Part shown: positions 14,496-27,800 of the stretch, one piece after another
How positions within the stretch are numbered: the first letter of the stretch is position 1
Layout of the letters: the number at the start of each line of letters is the position of its first letter
Source: Lepisosteus oculatus
Taxonomy: Eukaryota; Chordata; Actinopteri; Semionotiformes; Lepisosteidae
Direction of reading: 5' to 3'
Assembly: GCF_040954835.1 (NCBI RefSeq)
Contig: NC_090706.1
Coordinates: forward strand, 38,759,148-38,823,147
Length of the DNA stretch: 64,000 nucleotides
Program-made: the position numbers and the translations under genes
Notes under the pieces: model-generated
Database searches by the model: none
Told to the model about the DNA's origin: nothing
What the model saw: the letters and a program-made list of their open reading frames with translations, nothing else

Positions 14496-17400
14496 GTGAG
14501 TTTTGCCTCGCCGCTGTGCCCCTGCGTGCGCCGGGACTGAGACCCCTCTGCCCCTGCCTTCAGCCCCCTCGAATCTGTGCGCTGCCATCGCGTTTGTTTG
14601 TTTGTTTTTTTTTTGGGGGGGGCAGCATTTCTGCCGTCTTCCGCTCCTCGGCGAGGCGGTGCTGTACAGGCATGCAGCAGCAGCAGCAGGTGGGGGTGTA
14701 CCGGTACCTCCCAACGTTTCGCTCGGACACGTGATGAGGTGTTACCGTGTAGCCGAGCCCAGTGATAACTGTCCCAGGACCACGCACAGCCCCGGTCGGA
14801 AACGTACGGCTGGCCACCGCAACTGCTTGCAGTCGACACCTCCTGCCTGAGCGGGAGGTGTTGATCTTTTTTTTCGACCCTGTGCAAATCCGAAAGAAAG
14901 ATTTGGATTGTTTACAGGCGGCACGGCAGGATGTCGTGCTCAAGTTTAGTGGCGAGCCCGACCAAACTAGAACGGGTGATTTTTCTTTTTCGCCAGGTGT
15001 GCCTGTACATTACCTGTGTTTTGACGCGCAGAATTATTGGTTAGGAAACGTTAAAAAGGAGTAGATAAGGCACGGTTATTAAAAACGTCAAATTGACTAT
15101 TTTTATCACGAGTTACATCGCTTATACATTTTCAATATGGAGATCACGTGAAAAACACGAGCTTCGCTTTTGCCGTTTTAAGAAGGATGAATATTCACGG
15201 TATGAGCGCTTGTAACGCCGGTGTTCCTGATGCTTCTCCAGTGTGACATTTCGACAAGGGCTCATGCCAGACCTGAGATCTGTGACCTTTCCGTCTGCAG
15301 TACTGGATGAAATTATACAAGGTTTACATTTTTAAAGTTTACTGGGAAACCCTTGCAATTCAGACTTTATTTCTCTTTAAAGCTGGCTGAAAAAACCTAT
15401 ATCCATTATTCCCACATCGCAGAAATGATTGTATACTTTTCCATTGAGAAGAAAATCTTGCCTGTTGTAGTCAAGTGTTCTCTTTCCCCTCTTCATGACG
15501 CAAAGGACTCTGGTAGTAGTTCTTCATTTGAAAGCATTTCGGGTATCACATTTGCCCTCTTGCAACAGTACCCATTAAAGCGAATTCACTGGTACCTTTA
15601 ATTGTGTATGGGACATAAGGAGTCTTGTGATGGACTGGCCTCTGTCCTGCCTTGGACCCGTTGCATGCTGGGATAGGTTCCAGCTTCCCTGCGATCCTGG
15701 ATTGAATGAGTCTGTTAGAACATGGATGGACGGACATAGGGAGTTTTGTTCTTAACTGAGTAGTTTTTGAGAAAGCTTTGAAACTGAGGTTTTTTTCCCT
15801 TCCTCTTCAGTTGCAGCTGTCTTTGCAAAGATACTCCAACTAAGGCAGTAAACATAGGATCAGCCTTTTGTTATTTCATGTACAAATTCCTAAAACCTTA
15901 AAGTGGCTTAATTTCCCTTGCATTGAAGTTTGTTAGGCCCTGCTGTGGTCAGTTTGTGAACTCCTGCTGTCTTTGACAATCAGCACTCATTTCAGTCTTG
16001 AAAGTTACAATTGAAAGTAGATGAGATACTTTTGTAATAGCTGTGTTGGTGTTTGTTAGCCATTGAGAAGCTTTTTAGAATTTCTGAAGGGGGTACTTAA
16101 ACCTGGTGTTTTACAGGTGGCAGAGTAGATTGAGTAAGTAAGCTATTGACCTGAATTTACTGTTCATGTCAGGGCCAGGCTGGGTCAAAAGTGAATTCTG
16201 CAGTCCACTGTGGGAGTCTTGTATGAGACCATATGACACCATTACTGTCATATGCTTTGGGGTCAGGGTTTGGAACGTAATAAGTACAGTATTGAGTGCG
16301 TAGTGGCTCTCCCCTTTGCAATATAGCACTATACAGTCACTATTGGGCTGGGCGGTAAGCATGGGATGGGTCTTGGAACTGTGGATGAACCCAGATGTTT
16401 AGCCAGAAGGAATGTCCACCTCTTACCCTTTCTGAGTAGACAATTATGTATGCTTCACTAGGGAAACCGGACTCGTGCCAAACAGAAAAAGAAGAAAAAA
16501 ATTAACTCATTGCAAAACAGGCTGCTCTAAAAGTGCTCTTCACTGATCTGTAATTTTGTTTACTGGTAGTTTAATGTCCAGCAGTAAGGAAATCAGTTGT
16601 TAGCGATCGGCAGCGAATAGGAAAAGAAATAATACTGTGATTTAAGGTGGTAATTGTTCAGGAATCTTCATTTGGAAAGAGAAAGAGATTTCTCTTTTGA
16701 GTTCTCTAATCTGCGGCTCTGTTTTAAGTCATTCAGCAGAGCGAATATAAGGAGTGATGTGAAAATGAGCAAGATGCAGCATGTGTTTTTCCAGGAGATG
16801 GGGGATCTTTTACATTGATCTGCTGGTTATGAGGAAAAAGAGGGCTGTGTTAGGGTCTTAAAGACCTCTGGGGCAATCCTTCTACAAGTAAAATGAGTGA
16901 CAGCACTTCTGAGATGTCAAACTTTGTCTACAGCAAGACAGGTTGTGTATGTGCTTCAGTCTCAGGGATGAGAATGAAGTTGGATGAATGCGTAAATAAC
17001 TTTTTTTTGGTTAAAAAATTCAAGTAAAGCATGGAGAATGAGACGGCTTTTTTTGACAGCTTTCTTCTTTTTTTTGTTTTGCACTGTAAGTCCTACAGCT
17101 GCAGAAGATTTGATCTTGCAGGCAGTCCGGTCGGGTTGTTGCTAACGGGTGACATAGTTTGAATCACAACCTTTTCTTCCTCCGATAAATAATGTGTGGC
17201 AGTTTGGACGTATGCCTGAGTAAACTAACGAGAAGACCAAGGGGAGACAAGTGCAAATTAGCATGAAGTGCTTTGAAAACTGCGGCTCTGTCTCTCCCAG
17301 AGAGCCGTGGGAGTGAGGAAGGAGGCGCACAGCCACATGGCTGTAGCCGATGCCTTGGCCTCTTCTGCGCAACAGCTGGATGAGATCCTGTCACCAGTTA

Positions 17401-20400
17401 GACGGGCCAAATGGCCTCCTCTCGCTTCTCATCTTCCTCTTCTTTGCTGTAGACCACCCCGGTTGTTTTTAGCACGCCTGATTTGTCTACTTGACGGTCG
17501 AGTTTTTCACGCCTGGGCTCGTACGGGGGGAGGAGGAGGAAGGACAGGCGGACTCCAGACTTGCAGGCGCTCCTCTGTAACGGGCGGCCGTGCTGCCCTG
17601 TCCTGAGGGAGAGGCGCTTCCGTCGCCTGCTGCACCTCAAGCCTGCAAGCCCCCGGGACGCCACAGGGGGCGCCACCTGGGCAGACAGGGCCAATCGGGT
17701 GGTGCTGCTTGGGGAACAACCCAGGTCCCGTGACCCAGGCTCGAACCCGTCTCGTCTGCACTCGAATGAACACAATGAGCAGTGGCGGAACTTGGGACAG
17801 GCCCCGGTCTTTCAGATAATTCATGCTTCAGTATTTTTGATCTGGTCGATGAGGAAAGCCTCCTGTCCAGGGGTCTCCGGCCTCAGTCCTGCAGGTTCTG
17901 TGGAGCACCATGAAATCCCCAATTACACAGGCAGTTTGTTAAACGACGCAAGTAATAGATCGTTTAGGATTAAAATCGAAGTACTTTTAAACCCTCAAGG
18001 ACCAGAGTTCTCTTAATCAAACGGGTTACTTGCTTGATTCATCAAGAGCCGTCTTTAAAAAACAGGTGACCTGTCAGACAGACTGGATTGGGGCGCCTTG
18101 GGGCAACCTTGTTGTGAAAGGCGCTATATAAAATAAATTGAATTGAATTTAATTGAATTGAATTGGGGCTCTGCAGTCTCAGGGCTGGAGGCTGGAGGGC
18201 CCTGCTTTAGTTCTAAAAAACAACTTGTAACTCATGAGATACGAACGTCTTTGTCTCTGGTAAAGAGAAGTCTTGAGAGGGGATGTAAGCATGCGGATGC
18301 TTTGCAAGTAATAAAATGAACGATGGTGTTTTTAATTTTTGTGGTCCTTTAGCCTTAGAGATTGTGGTCCTGGTGAGAAAAACAAACAGTAGTGCAATTA
18401 AGGGGTAATATGGATAGTCAGTCAGTTAATCAGTCCAGATTTCTTTGTCAGGTTTGAGTTGGGCAGTTGAGTCTCCTTAACCATTTAATGCACCCATAGA
18501 ATAAAATCATTTTCTGCATTGTATTTTAAGTTCCAGATTGCAAACCACTCTTGTAGTGGCAAGGGGGAGTGGCTGCTTTACAACCTCAAATTAATGACCG
18601 TGGCCAGTCCATTAATTCTGCTTTTGAAGGGGGGCGCTTGCTTGCTTTCCTAACTGCCATGACAGTTCCTCCACTCTGCCCTCCTGGTCAGGAGCCGGAA
18701 GTCCAGCCCGCAGCCGTCTCTCGAACCCGAGGAAGAACAGCGGGATGCGGGGAGCACCTCCTTCAGCCAAGCCCACATGAAGAGAGCCTTCCAGCTGATG
18801 AACGAGCTGCGAAGGTAGGTCTCCCCAGCAGGTGAACGAGCTGCGGAGGCAGGTCTCCCCAGCAGGTGAACGAGCTGCGGAGGCAGGTCTCCCCAGCAGG
18901 TGAACGAGCTGCGGAGGCAGGTCTCCCCAGCAGGTGAACGAGCTGCGGAGGCAGGTCTCCCCAGCAGGTGAACGAGCTGCGGAGGCAGGTCTCCCCAGCA
19001 GGTGAACGAGCTGCGGAGGCGGGTCTCCCCAGCAGGTGAACGAGCTGCGGAGGCGGGTCTCCCCAGCAGGTGAACGAGCTGCGGAGGCGGGTCTCCCCAG
19101 CAGGTGAACGAGCTGCGGAGGCGGGTCTCCCCAGCAGGTGAACGAGCTGCGGAGGCGGGTCTCCCCAGCAGGTGAACGAGCTGCGGAGGCGGGTCTCCCC
19201 AGCAGGTGAACGAGCTGCGGAGGCGGGTCTCCCCAGCAGGTGAACGAGCTGCGGAGGCGGGTCTCCCCAGCAGGTGAACGAGCTGCGGAGGCGGGTCTCC
19301 CCAGCAGGTGAACGAGCTGCGGAGATTGCTGCTGGAAGTGATAGTGGGTAGTGGGACCAGTAGGGAGCGCTCACCCTGCGGCCTGTGCAGGTTCTAGTGC
19401 CCCATAACGATATTATATATACATAGTATAGCAATCGGGACACTACACTGTAAAAAAGGTGCCGTCCTTCAGATGTAATGTAAGACCAAGATCCTGACTC
19501 TCTGTGGTCATTAAAAATCAGAGGGTGTTTCCCGAAAAGCCTCATGGCCTCCTAATAATCCCCATCTCTGAACTGGCTTCCTCACTCTGCTCTCCTCCCC
19601 ATTGAGAGCTGGTGTGTGGGGGAGCGGACTGGCGACACTATAGCTGTCGTCGCATCATGCAGGTGAGGGCAGACATTGGTGGTGGTGGAGGGGAGTCCCC
19701 ATTACCTGTAAAGCACTTTAAGTGGAGTGTCAGGATTATATATTTGATTATGGCAGCACGGGGCACAAGATGTCTTGAGTTTTGGAAGTGGCCTCGTACA
19801 GCTGTTTTCTCTGGTCTAACGCCGGTGTCTCCCGCAGTAAGAAGATGCTGTGCGATGTGCTTCTCGCGGCCGAGGGCATCGAGATCCCGGCTCACCGACT
19901 GGTGCTGTCAGCCTGCAGCCCCTACTTCTGCGCCATGTTCACAGGTGGGCCATTTCACACGTCCGGCATCCCTTTCCTGAGAGAGAGCAAGGGCTTCAGT
20001 GTGGCTCGTGATCCCCATACAAATACGTCAGCATGCCTTGACACAGATATGTGACGCCTCAGAATTATGCAGGCGTCCTTGTTTTCCGGGAAGCACTCGT
20101 TAAAGAGGAAGTGTGCGGAGGCAGATCTCTCCAGGTTGGAAAGTGCAGGATTTTGTCTCGGCTGCTTCACAGTATCATCTGAATTCAGCAGGACCCAGAC
20201 GATTCAGCTGCCCTTCATTCTTTTTCTTATTGGGAGTGTCGAAACTCGATTTTTTTCAATTCTATATTGAAAACCTTTATTTTTTCTAAAGTGCTTCACT
20301 GTGACCGGTTTCGACCTGGAGTGTAGCTTGATCACGATGCTTCTGCCGTTCTCCGCAAGTGCCCTGGCGTGGAAGGCGCTATGTAGGCCTTTTTTCATAT

Positions 20401-21777
20401 TGCATCGAACGCTTTCGCAAAGGCCCTGCTATCATGAGATGAACTCGGCCAGCATTTAAGAAAGCATCATCCTTCCTTGCTGCTACAAGCATCAGGCCTT
20501 GCACAATGCAAGCGGAAGACACGGGTGTTTGTGCCAGCTCCGCGTTGTGCTCAGTGTTCTCATTTTGATATGGTGGGCTGTTGTACAAAGCATGGAGCAA
20601 AATCTTTACTTGGATGGGTTTGGTTTAGGTTTTTCCACACAGAACCTGATGAAATAGTGATTATTGGGAGAAGCACAGGCTCTTCGGAGAATCCTGCAGT
20701 TTGCATTCCCTTTTCTCCCCAGATCTTAATACTGAACATCCTGAATATCAGCTGCATGTGCCGCACTTTAATCTGGAGCTTTTATCTGCGGAAATGTGGT
20801 GGTGCTGCCTCAGGAAATTAACACATGCTAAATATCTCTGTTCTGCTCCTGCTGAAGTGACTGTTTGGCCCCCATCGGCCGTCCTTTTGTCTAAGAAGTG
20901 CTGCTCGGCTGTCGCCAACTCATACTGAAGTGTTTTAGCTGAATTACGTCTCCCCACACCACCCCTCTCCACTTCGATCGTGCTTCTGCAGCAGACAGAT
21001 TGACTCCCTGTTCGGCTTCGAGCAGGCAGGGGGCAGAGATGGCCTCCTGTTTAAATTGGCTCAGTATCACTCGGGCTGTCGACAGAGAGACGCTTGTAAA
21101 GAGGATGCCGTTCCCATCGGTGATCCGTACGTGCTCGGGCCTTAGGCCTGGCCCTCCCAGGCATGCGGGGCACCCCAGTTCTGAGAAATGTCCTCACAGC
21201 TCACCTTCCTGGCTTTTACTCCGAGAACGTTGTTTTTCTGGAGGCTGCTGGTCCGCGATGAATAAATCCAGCCACGCATTTTGGTCCCAGAACATGCGAG
21301 TTTATAAAATGCGTCGCAAACCGGTTAAAAAGAAATTTAGTACCACTTTGATCTTCAACAAATCGCCCTTACAGGACCCATCGGCAGGTACCCAGGAATC
21401 TTGGGGAGCTGCTGCTCTGGGGGTCCCTGGTGTTTGGCCCCGAGTCTTGCTTATTTTAGCAACTGTACAGAATGCAAACACCGCAAGAAAAAAAGTTAGT
21501 CGCAAGTCATTGAAGGAACTTACAGAGCGTCTGGTTAAGTGCTGTCGCCGATGTGGTAGTGGGGGTAGCTCAGGTTTCTCCCCTGCCACTGTAATGAATG
21601 TGGTTCCGAGGTGAACGCTGGCTCTTGTATTGATAAGGGCGCTTGCTGGCGTGAGCCCGCTCCGCAGTTGAGCTCTGTCCCTGCACACGGCCCTGTGTGT
21701 GCTCTCCGTGCTCTGCGCTCCTCGTGCGTGGTGAGCAGCCCGTGTCCTGGAGCTGCAGGGAAGTGACAGCGTGTTTC

Positions 21778-21813
<36 letters not shown>

Positions 21814-24800
21814 CTGCAGGGGACATGAGCGAGAGCAAGGCCCAGCGGGTGGAGATCAAGGATGTGGACGGGCAGACCCTCCGGAAGCTGGTGGATTACA
21901 TCTACACAGCGGAGATCAAGGTGACGGAGGACAACGTGCAGGTAGGGGAGTGCCACACCCTCACCGCCTCGCGGTGACGTCGCTGCTCCACTGTAACACA
22001 GCATTTCCTAAATCCAGTCACAGGGGAGGGGTTGACCCAATCCAGGTAGTTTTCGATTTGCTCGTTCTTGATTTGCGTGTACGGCGCTGGACCTGGATGT
22101 CTCTCAGCCTCGGATTTGGTTGCTAAATACATCTAGAAATCGTCGTTGTCTGTAACCAATATTTTTTTTGTGTGAAAATCTAAAAATCGGCAAAAATTTA
22201 GTTACAAAAAAGTAACTACAATAAAGTGCTGCGTGAAAAAAAATCTTAGAAACAAAATTCCGTGCAAGGGATTTATATATAAAACATTCCATTTTTTTAA
22301 AACAACGGTAGTCAATTTTAACATTCAAAAATAAAATGTTGAAATTGTCTACAATGATTTGTTTAAACGTAGTATAAGAAAAAAATATTTGTGATGTTAC
22401 TTGCAAGACTAAATGGCTTTTGAAGTGCACGGAGTGTAAGGTCAGAAGATAGTTGTGTGGTCCCTGTGTAAATCAACAACTCTCTGTGTTGTGCAGAAAA
22501 GCCAATTATTCTCCCATTGCAGTACAGTTTCTTCCATTCCAGGATTTAATATTAAGTGCAGCCTTTTCTCTTTTCTCCGTTCAGAAGGTTGTCTTTGAGT
22601 CTGTGCACATCAGAAATGAACAGACTTCGTCAAAAATTGTTCCAAGTAGTTGGCGAATTACAATTCTTAAATCAATTGCTGGGATCGGCTCTGGGCCCCC
22701 TGCTATCCTCAATTGAATGAAGTGGATAGAAAAGGGATGGATGGAAATTAATTAAAAGTAAGGACTACAACAAAAAAGACTGCATCGCTGGTACAGAGAA
22801 CAGGAACAGCAGACGTGCTAAGTTCTGTGTTTGATTTTGATTAATTTGATTAGGAGATAATTTAATAATTAATCTGCAAATGATTTTCCTAATCTCTCCC
22901 TTCCACGTGAATAATCATAGAGCAATCAGCAGCTCAAAATTTTGCATTTTAAAGCCAATGATTAAAGAAAGGCTTAAGACGGAATAATTTTTCATTTATA
23001 TCCTGTCTTCTTCTGTCGTCTTAGCTGTTATCTTCAATTTAACGGGCCATACGTCACTGCAGGGAGCCTTGACGTGGTCCTCTCTGGTCGCTGCATCTTT
23101 AATATTGACTAACTTGCCTGTATTAAAGGTTTTCATGATGTGCGTTCCTATCTCTCTTGACTAAGTTGCTGAAGAGCTCCAGTACCATGTGGCAGCGCTA
23201 ACTGTGATTCCAGTCTTGTTGGCAGGGCTTTGGCTGTATTGCCAAGGGATGTCTACAGTAATAGCTAATCATTTTCGGAAATCATGTGACGAACCGCATA
23301 GGCTCAGGGTGCTGTCCTGTTTTTTTGCGTTTCCCCAAGACTCGGAATCTGGGTCTCAGTTTTCAGGACGGGGAAAAAAACTCTGTTTGCATTCGAGGAA
23401 TCCAAGGCCTGCTTACAGGAGTTCGGATGAAAAGCTCATAGATTTACTTTTTCAGAGTCGCCACTGGAGTAGCGGAAAAAGCGTCGATGTGGAGTTGAGG
23501 TGTCGGATTGCAAACAGTGCCGCAGTTTAGCTCGCTTATATACTAGAAAACATCACGCCGCTTTGGTGATGTTTCGCTTAAAAAAAAAAAAGACATCTGG
23601 TGACTTCTCAGGCAGTGCTTTCCTTGTTCCCCACGCTTTCCTATTTTCTCCTTCTCTCTCTCAGGAACAGTGTGTCTGCGGTCACTTTCCCGGGCAGCGA
23701 GGGCTGCTCCTTTCCTCCTATTATTCCTGCAGGAAGCGGTCTGCAGGGCTGAGCGCAGGGGGATATCCTCTCCCCTCGTTGCCAGCCTGTTTTCCTGGAG
23801 TGGTGTCTGAGGCCGGGCGGGACAGGGGGGAGGAGGAGGGTTTTAAAACCACAGGCTTGAGACGGGCAGCTCGAAGGGCGACAGCGCCGTAGTCGATTAA
23901 AGGGAGAGGAGGTAGAATGGTTTTCTCGTCAGAGCTGACTGCTGCTGTTGGGGTGTTCGCCGGAGAACGCTCGCCCCAGATTTCTACTGAAGCCCTGCTC
24001 TGAGCGCTGGCTCTCCACTCGGCTTTACTGATCCCCCACGCTCCCCCAGCTCCAGCAGGGACAGACATGGGACTGCCAGAAGTACATCATGCGTTTTCTC
24101 TTTGGTTTTGTCCTTTGTTGTCATTATGCTGATCTCAGCCATATTGCATCGAGCACCCCTGACAAAGGTTATAAACACTGGAACACGGGAGCAGACACGT
24201 ACCTATGGGGCGACATAGGACCTAATGCATAATATCCAGATTGCAGAAAATATATTTTTACTCTCTGTTCATAGTTTTGGTTTGCTGATCATTATAGTGC
24301 CGCAGTACCCTGTAACTCAACCCAGTGGTGAGGGTCTGAGTTTGTCTCTCCTGCCTTTAATCAGCTGTGTGAGGGTGGTCCCTGTCTTGTTAATGCAGTT
24401 GATTGTCTCTAGTGGCAGGGGGGGCATATTGTTTCCATCAGAACTCAGGGGGTTTGAAGTCTTAATTGTAGTTTTTCAATTCACAGTTCTTGTAGTAACT
24501 TTTTATCTATGTTCCAATACCAGAAAAACACATGGTGCAGCCGAGACCTTCATTACATTTTAGGTCACAAACCTGGTGCCTACTGCTCGTCGTTGTTGAC
24601 ATTTATAGCTGGGCTTCGTATCGAATAAACCACAGAGCCCTTCTTTTTGCTTTCTAGTCTTATGGATGCTGCACGGCTCCTCGTGTAGATTTCTCTTGCA
24701 GTAAGATGAGATGATGAATAGATGACCGAGCACTCCCCCCAGTTCCACATGGTTTGTGGCCCTGCATCAGGCTCTCCTGGTCGTGTTTGTGTGGGCTGTG

Positions 24801-27800
24801 CTCAGTGGTGATCACCAAACCCCGCCCATGCCGGCACGGGTGCTCATTGATGTTCTCCCCTCCCAGGTGCTCTTGCCCGCCGCCAGCCTGCTGCAGCTGA
24901 TGGACGTGCGCGAGGTGTGCTGTGACTTCCTGCAGGCCCAGCTGCACCCCACCAACTGCCTGGGCATCCGCGCCTTTGCAGACCTGCACACCTGCACCCA
25001 GCTGCTGCGCCAGGCCCACACCTACGCAGGTGAGCCACTGGTGGGCTCTGTGTGTCCCCGATGAATAGAAACAGTGGACAATCACTCAAACAGTGGAGTG
25101 GGCACTCCATTCCAAGCGCTTTACAGATAATGGGGATCCTCTCCACCACCACCGATGATGTGATGACAACCATGGTGCACCAGTAAGCTCCCCACACACC
25201 AGTTCTCACTGGTGAGGAGAGCAGAGTAATGAAGCCAGTTTAGAGATGGGGATTACAATGGGAAATTGGGCCAGGAAACTGGATTAACACCCTTACTCTT
25301 TTCGAGAAACAGCCTGGGATTTTTAATGACCATTTCATGTGTAGGGCAGCACCTTTTTATAGTACAGTGTCCCTGTCACTACACATATTTTGGTTCTGGA
25401 GTGTGTTGCTTTTGTAAATCTGGATGCCTGCACAGATTTATTCAGTCTTAGCTAACAAGCTTTTAAATGGCAGCACCTGGTATCTATAGTTGTGGTACCA
25501 GGTAGTTTTGTGGTTGTGTCACGAGAGGCCTGTTTGACCCTCGTCTGTGTGAGTGTGTGTAACTGAATGGCTATGGACTTGGCTTGTGTGATGCAGTGCC
25601 TCTGTGTCAAACAGAGCTGCACTTCTCGGAGGTGATGCTGGGAGAGGAGTTCCTGGGCTTGAATCTGCAGCAGGTTTGCAGCCTGATCTCCAGTGACAAG
25701 CTGACTGTGTCTTCGGAGGAGAAGGTAGGATTTTGGCTACCTGCCTTCCCATTCCTGGACTCTCACTCAAGAAGGTGTGCTTGTCTGCGTGCTCTCGAGA
25801 GTCTTGAAACCCTCTCAACACAGTTCCTAACCGCTACATACTTGGAGGGAATCTGTGTTCTGTGGCAGCTCTGCTTGCAAGCATGGGCACACAGTACAGC
25901 TGTTTAAACAGGATGTTCAGGAAAACACTACCAGGTGGCTCTTCCACAGAGAAAATGCTGCATTAATACGAAAACATGAGCCTTTGGTGACAGTGTGGCA
26001 CTTTAGTGACAGGCCCCTCTTCCTCTTCTGAATCAGAAACTTTGATTCCCCTCCCTTCTACACTCCGTGGGCTTCGTCTTTTTCTCTCTGTGCTGTTTTT
26101 TGTTCTGTTCCATGATGTGACACGTTTATTTATTCGAACCCTCTAAACACTTCCACATTCCCTAAAATGAAATGTTTTTATAATCACTAATAGAAGCACC
26201 TTTGTTGGAGTAATGTAACTCGAAGCGCTGTGGATAATGAGAGAGACAGGGTGAATGTGGCAGAGAAAAGGTCTCTTGCTGATTGTTCTATAAAGGACTA
26301 AAAATCATAGAAAGACAGACTGACTCACAGGCTGTGGAAGAACAGAATTGCGAGAACTAGCTCAAACTTGCCAGAAGAACAGTGGCGACGAGAGTGGAGC
26401 AGAGAAAGGTGAAAGCAAGCAATTAACAGCAAGTCAAACAGACTGAGCATTCTGATTGGCTCACCATGAATCTTACCACCGTGATTGGCTTCTAGTAAGA
26501 ACGTGTTGAGCCAATCAGAACGCTGGATTGTTTTCCATTGCCATTGTGAATCTCAACCCTGTGTTCTCATGCTGGGGTGCTAACCTTCTCTGCCGGGGCA
26601 GGTGTTTGAGGCCATGATTGCATGGATCAAGTATGATAAGGAGACCCGTTTGGAGCACATGCCCAAGATGATGGAGCATGTCCGCCTGCCCTTGTTGCCA
26701 CGGGATTACCTGGTACAGGTAGAGTGATCTTTACCTTTCTCAAGAGTATACCAAAAGCTCATGACTCTTGAGGTGTTATAGATACATCTGTGTCTTTATT
26801 TCCCTTATTGTAAAATATTTTTATATATTCAATACATCATATATATAAATCTTTGGTCTTTGTTTTTTCACTTCATTCTGGTGCACAATTTTTAAAAACA
26901 TCTTGTTAAAAACAGCTTTGAAAACGGTTTGCTGCAGATTGTACATATCGTTTCTCTTCTGGACCAGACCGTCGATGCCTGCAATGCAGGGCTCAGTCGG
27001 GCAATGGCGACTTGAGCGGACTGCAGGAGTGCGCGACATTCTGACCCCATGAAGTTAGTAACGAGAGGAGGCAGTTTGGCCCACAAAATCCGCTGGGGAG
27101 CCATTAATCGATCCCAGGATCTCACCCAGCCATTTCTGGAAGGAATCCAGGGTATCGGCTTCAGCTGAACGCCTGGGCAGCTTGTTCCACACTCTCATCA
27201 CCCCTGATTCTCAAACATCTGCGCATCAGAGCACTCGCTGTTTAAAGTATTCCTATACCGTGTACTATATGTGTTTTTACAGTTGCAGTTTAAATGCATG
27301 TTGTGTCCTGCGTGGTGCAGTAACACAGGAGGCTGACCAGGGTTGTTCCCTGTGTGCTGGACACAGCAGACTGCTGTGTCGGCTGTTTTCCTCAGGAACC
27401 GGCTGTCAAAATGACATTTTCATGGCGCTGCAACTCGGATTGGATATTTAAACTCGATGAGCTCCTACAGATTTGAATAGGCAGAATCGGGGCTATTTTA
27501 AAGGGGTGGAAAACTAGTTTGATCATGAATTTTCTCCTGGTGGTTGGAGGGGCAGAGGATTGTGAGCACGGGAGGAAGTGACCTCCCTGGGCGACGTGAC
27601 CCCTGGGTGTCCGCTCCGGTGCCGCTCCTCGCGGCATCACGTTGACTTCCGTGAGGGGGCTCGAGCCAGATGTCGTTATTTTTTCTTTGCTCCTCCGGTA
27701 CCGTGTCCTCTCTGGCCCCGCGCTGGTGACTCGGGCAGATCGTGGAGGAGGAGGCCCTGATCAAGAACAACAACACCTGCAAGGACTTCCTGATCGAGGC

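Larger units (their letters stand above)
14496..18691 (+). other. klhl3: klhl3 intron 1
   Basis: 4.2 kb, GC-rich at its start (a second CAG run near 14,672). It holds an L2-like 3' end at 15.6 kb, a family D repeat at 17.3 kb, a tRNA-like stretch at 17.7 kb and a LINE tail at 18.1 kb. No other coding exon was recognised. Confidence 0.6.

Noticed and set aside
14129-14734. 201-codon frame overlapping klhl3 exon 1
   Set aside because: Low-complexity GC-rich translation; the true exon 1 uses another frame that joins exon 2 in phase.
18801-19325. Regularly spaced repeats resembling a CRISPR array
   Set aside because: The units are contiguous with no unique spacers, in a vertebrate intron; it is a minisatellite.
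18763-19545. 260-codon open frame on - with a perfect 34-residue repeat
   Set aside because: Produced by the 34-bp minisatellite (3 units = 34 codons); not a real repeat protein.
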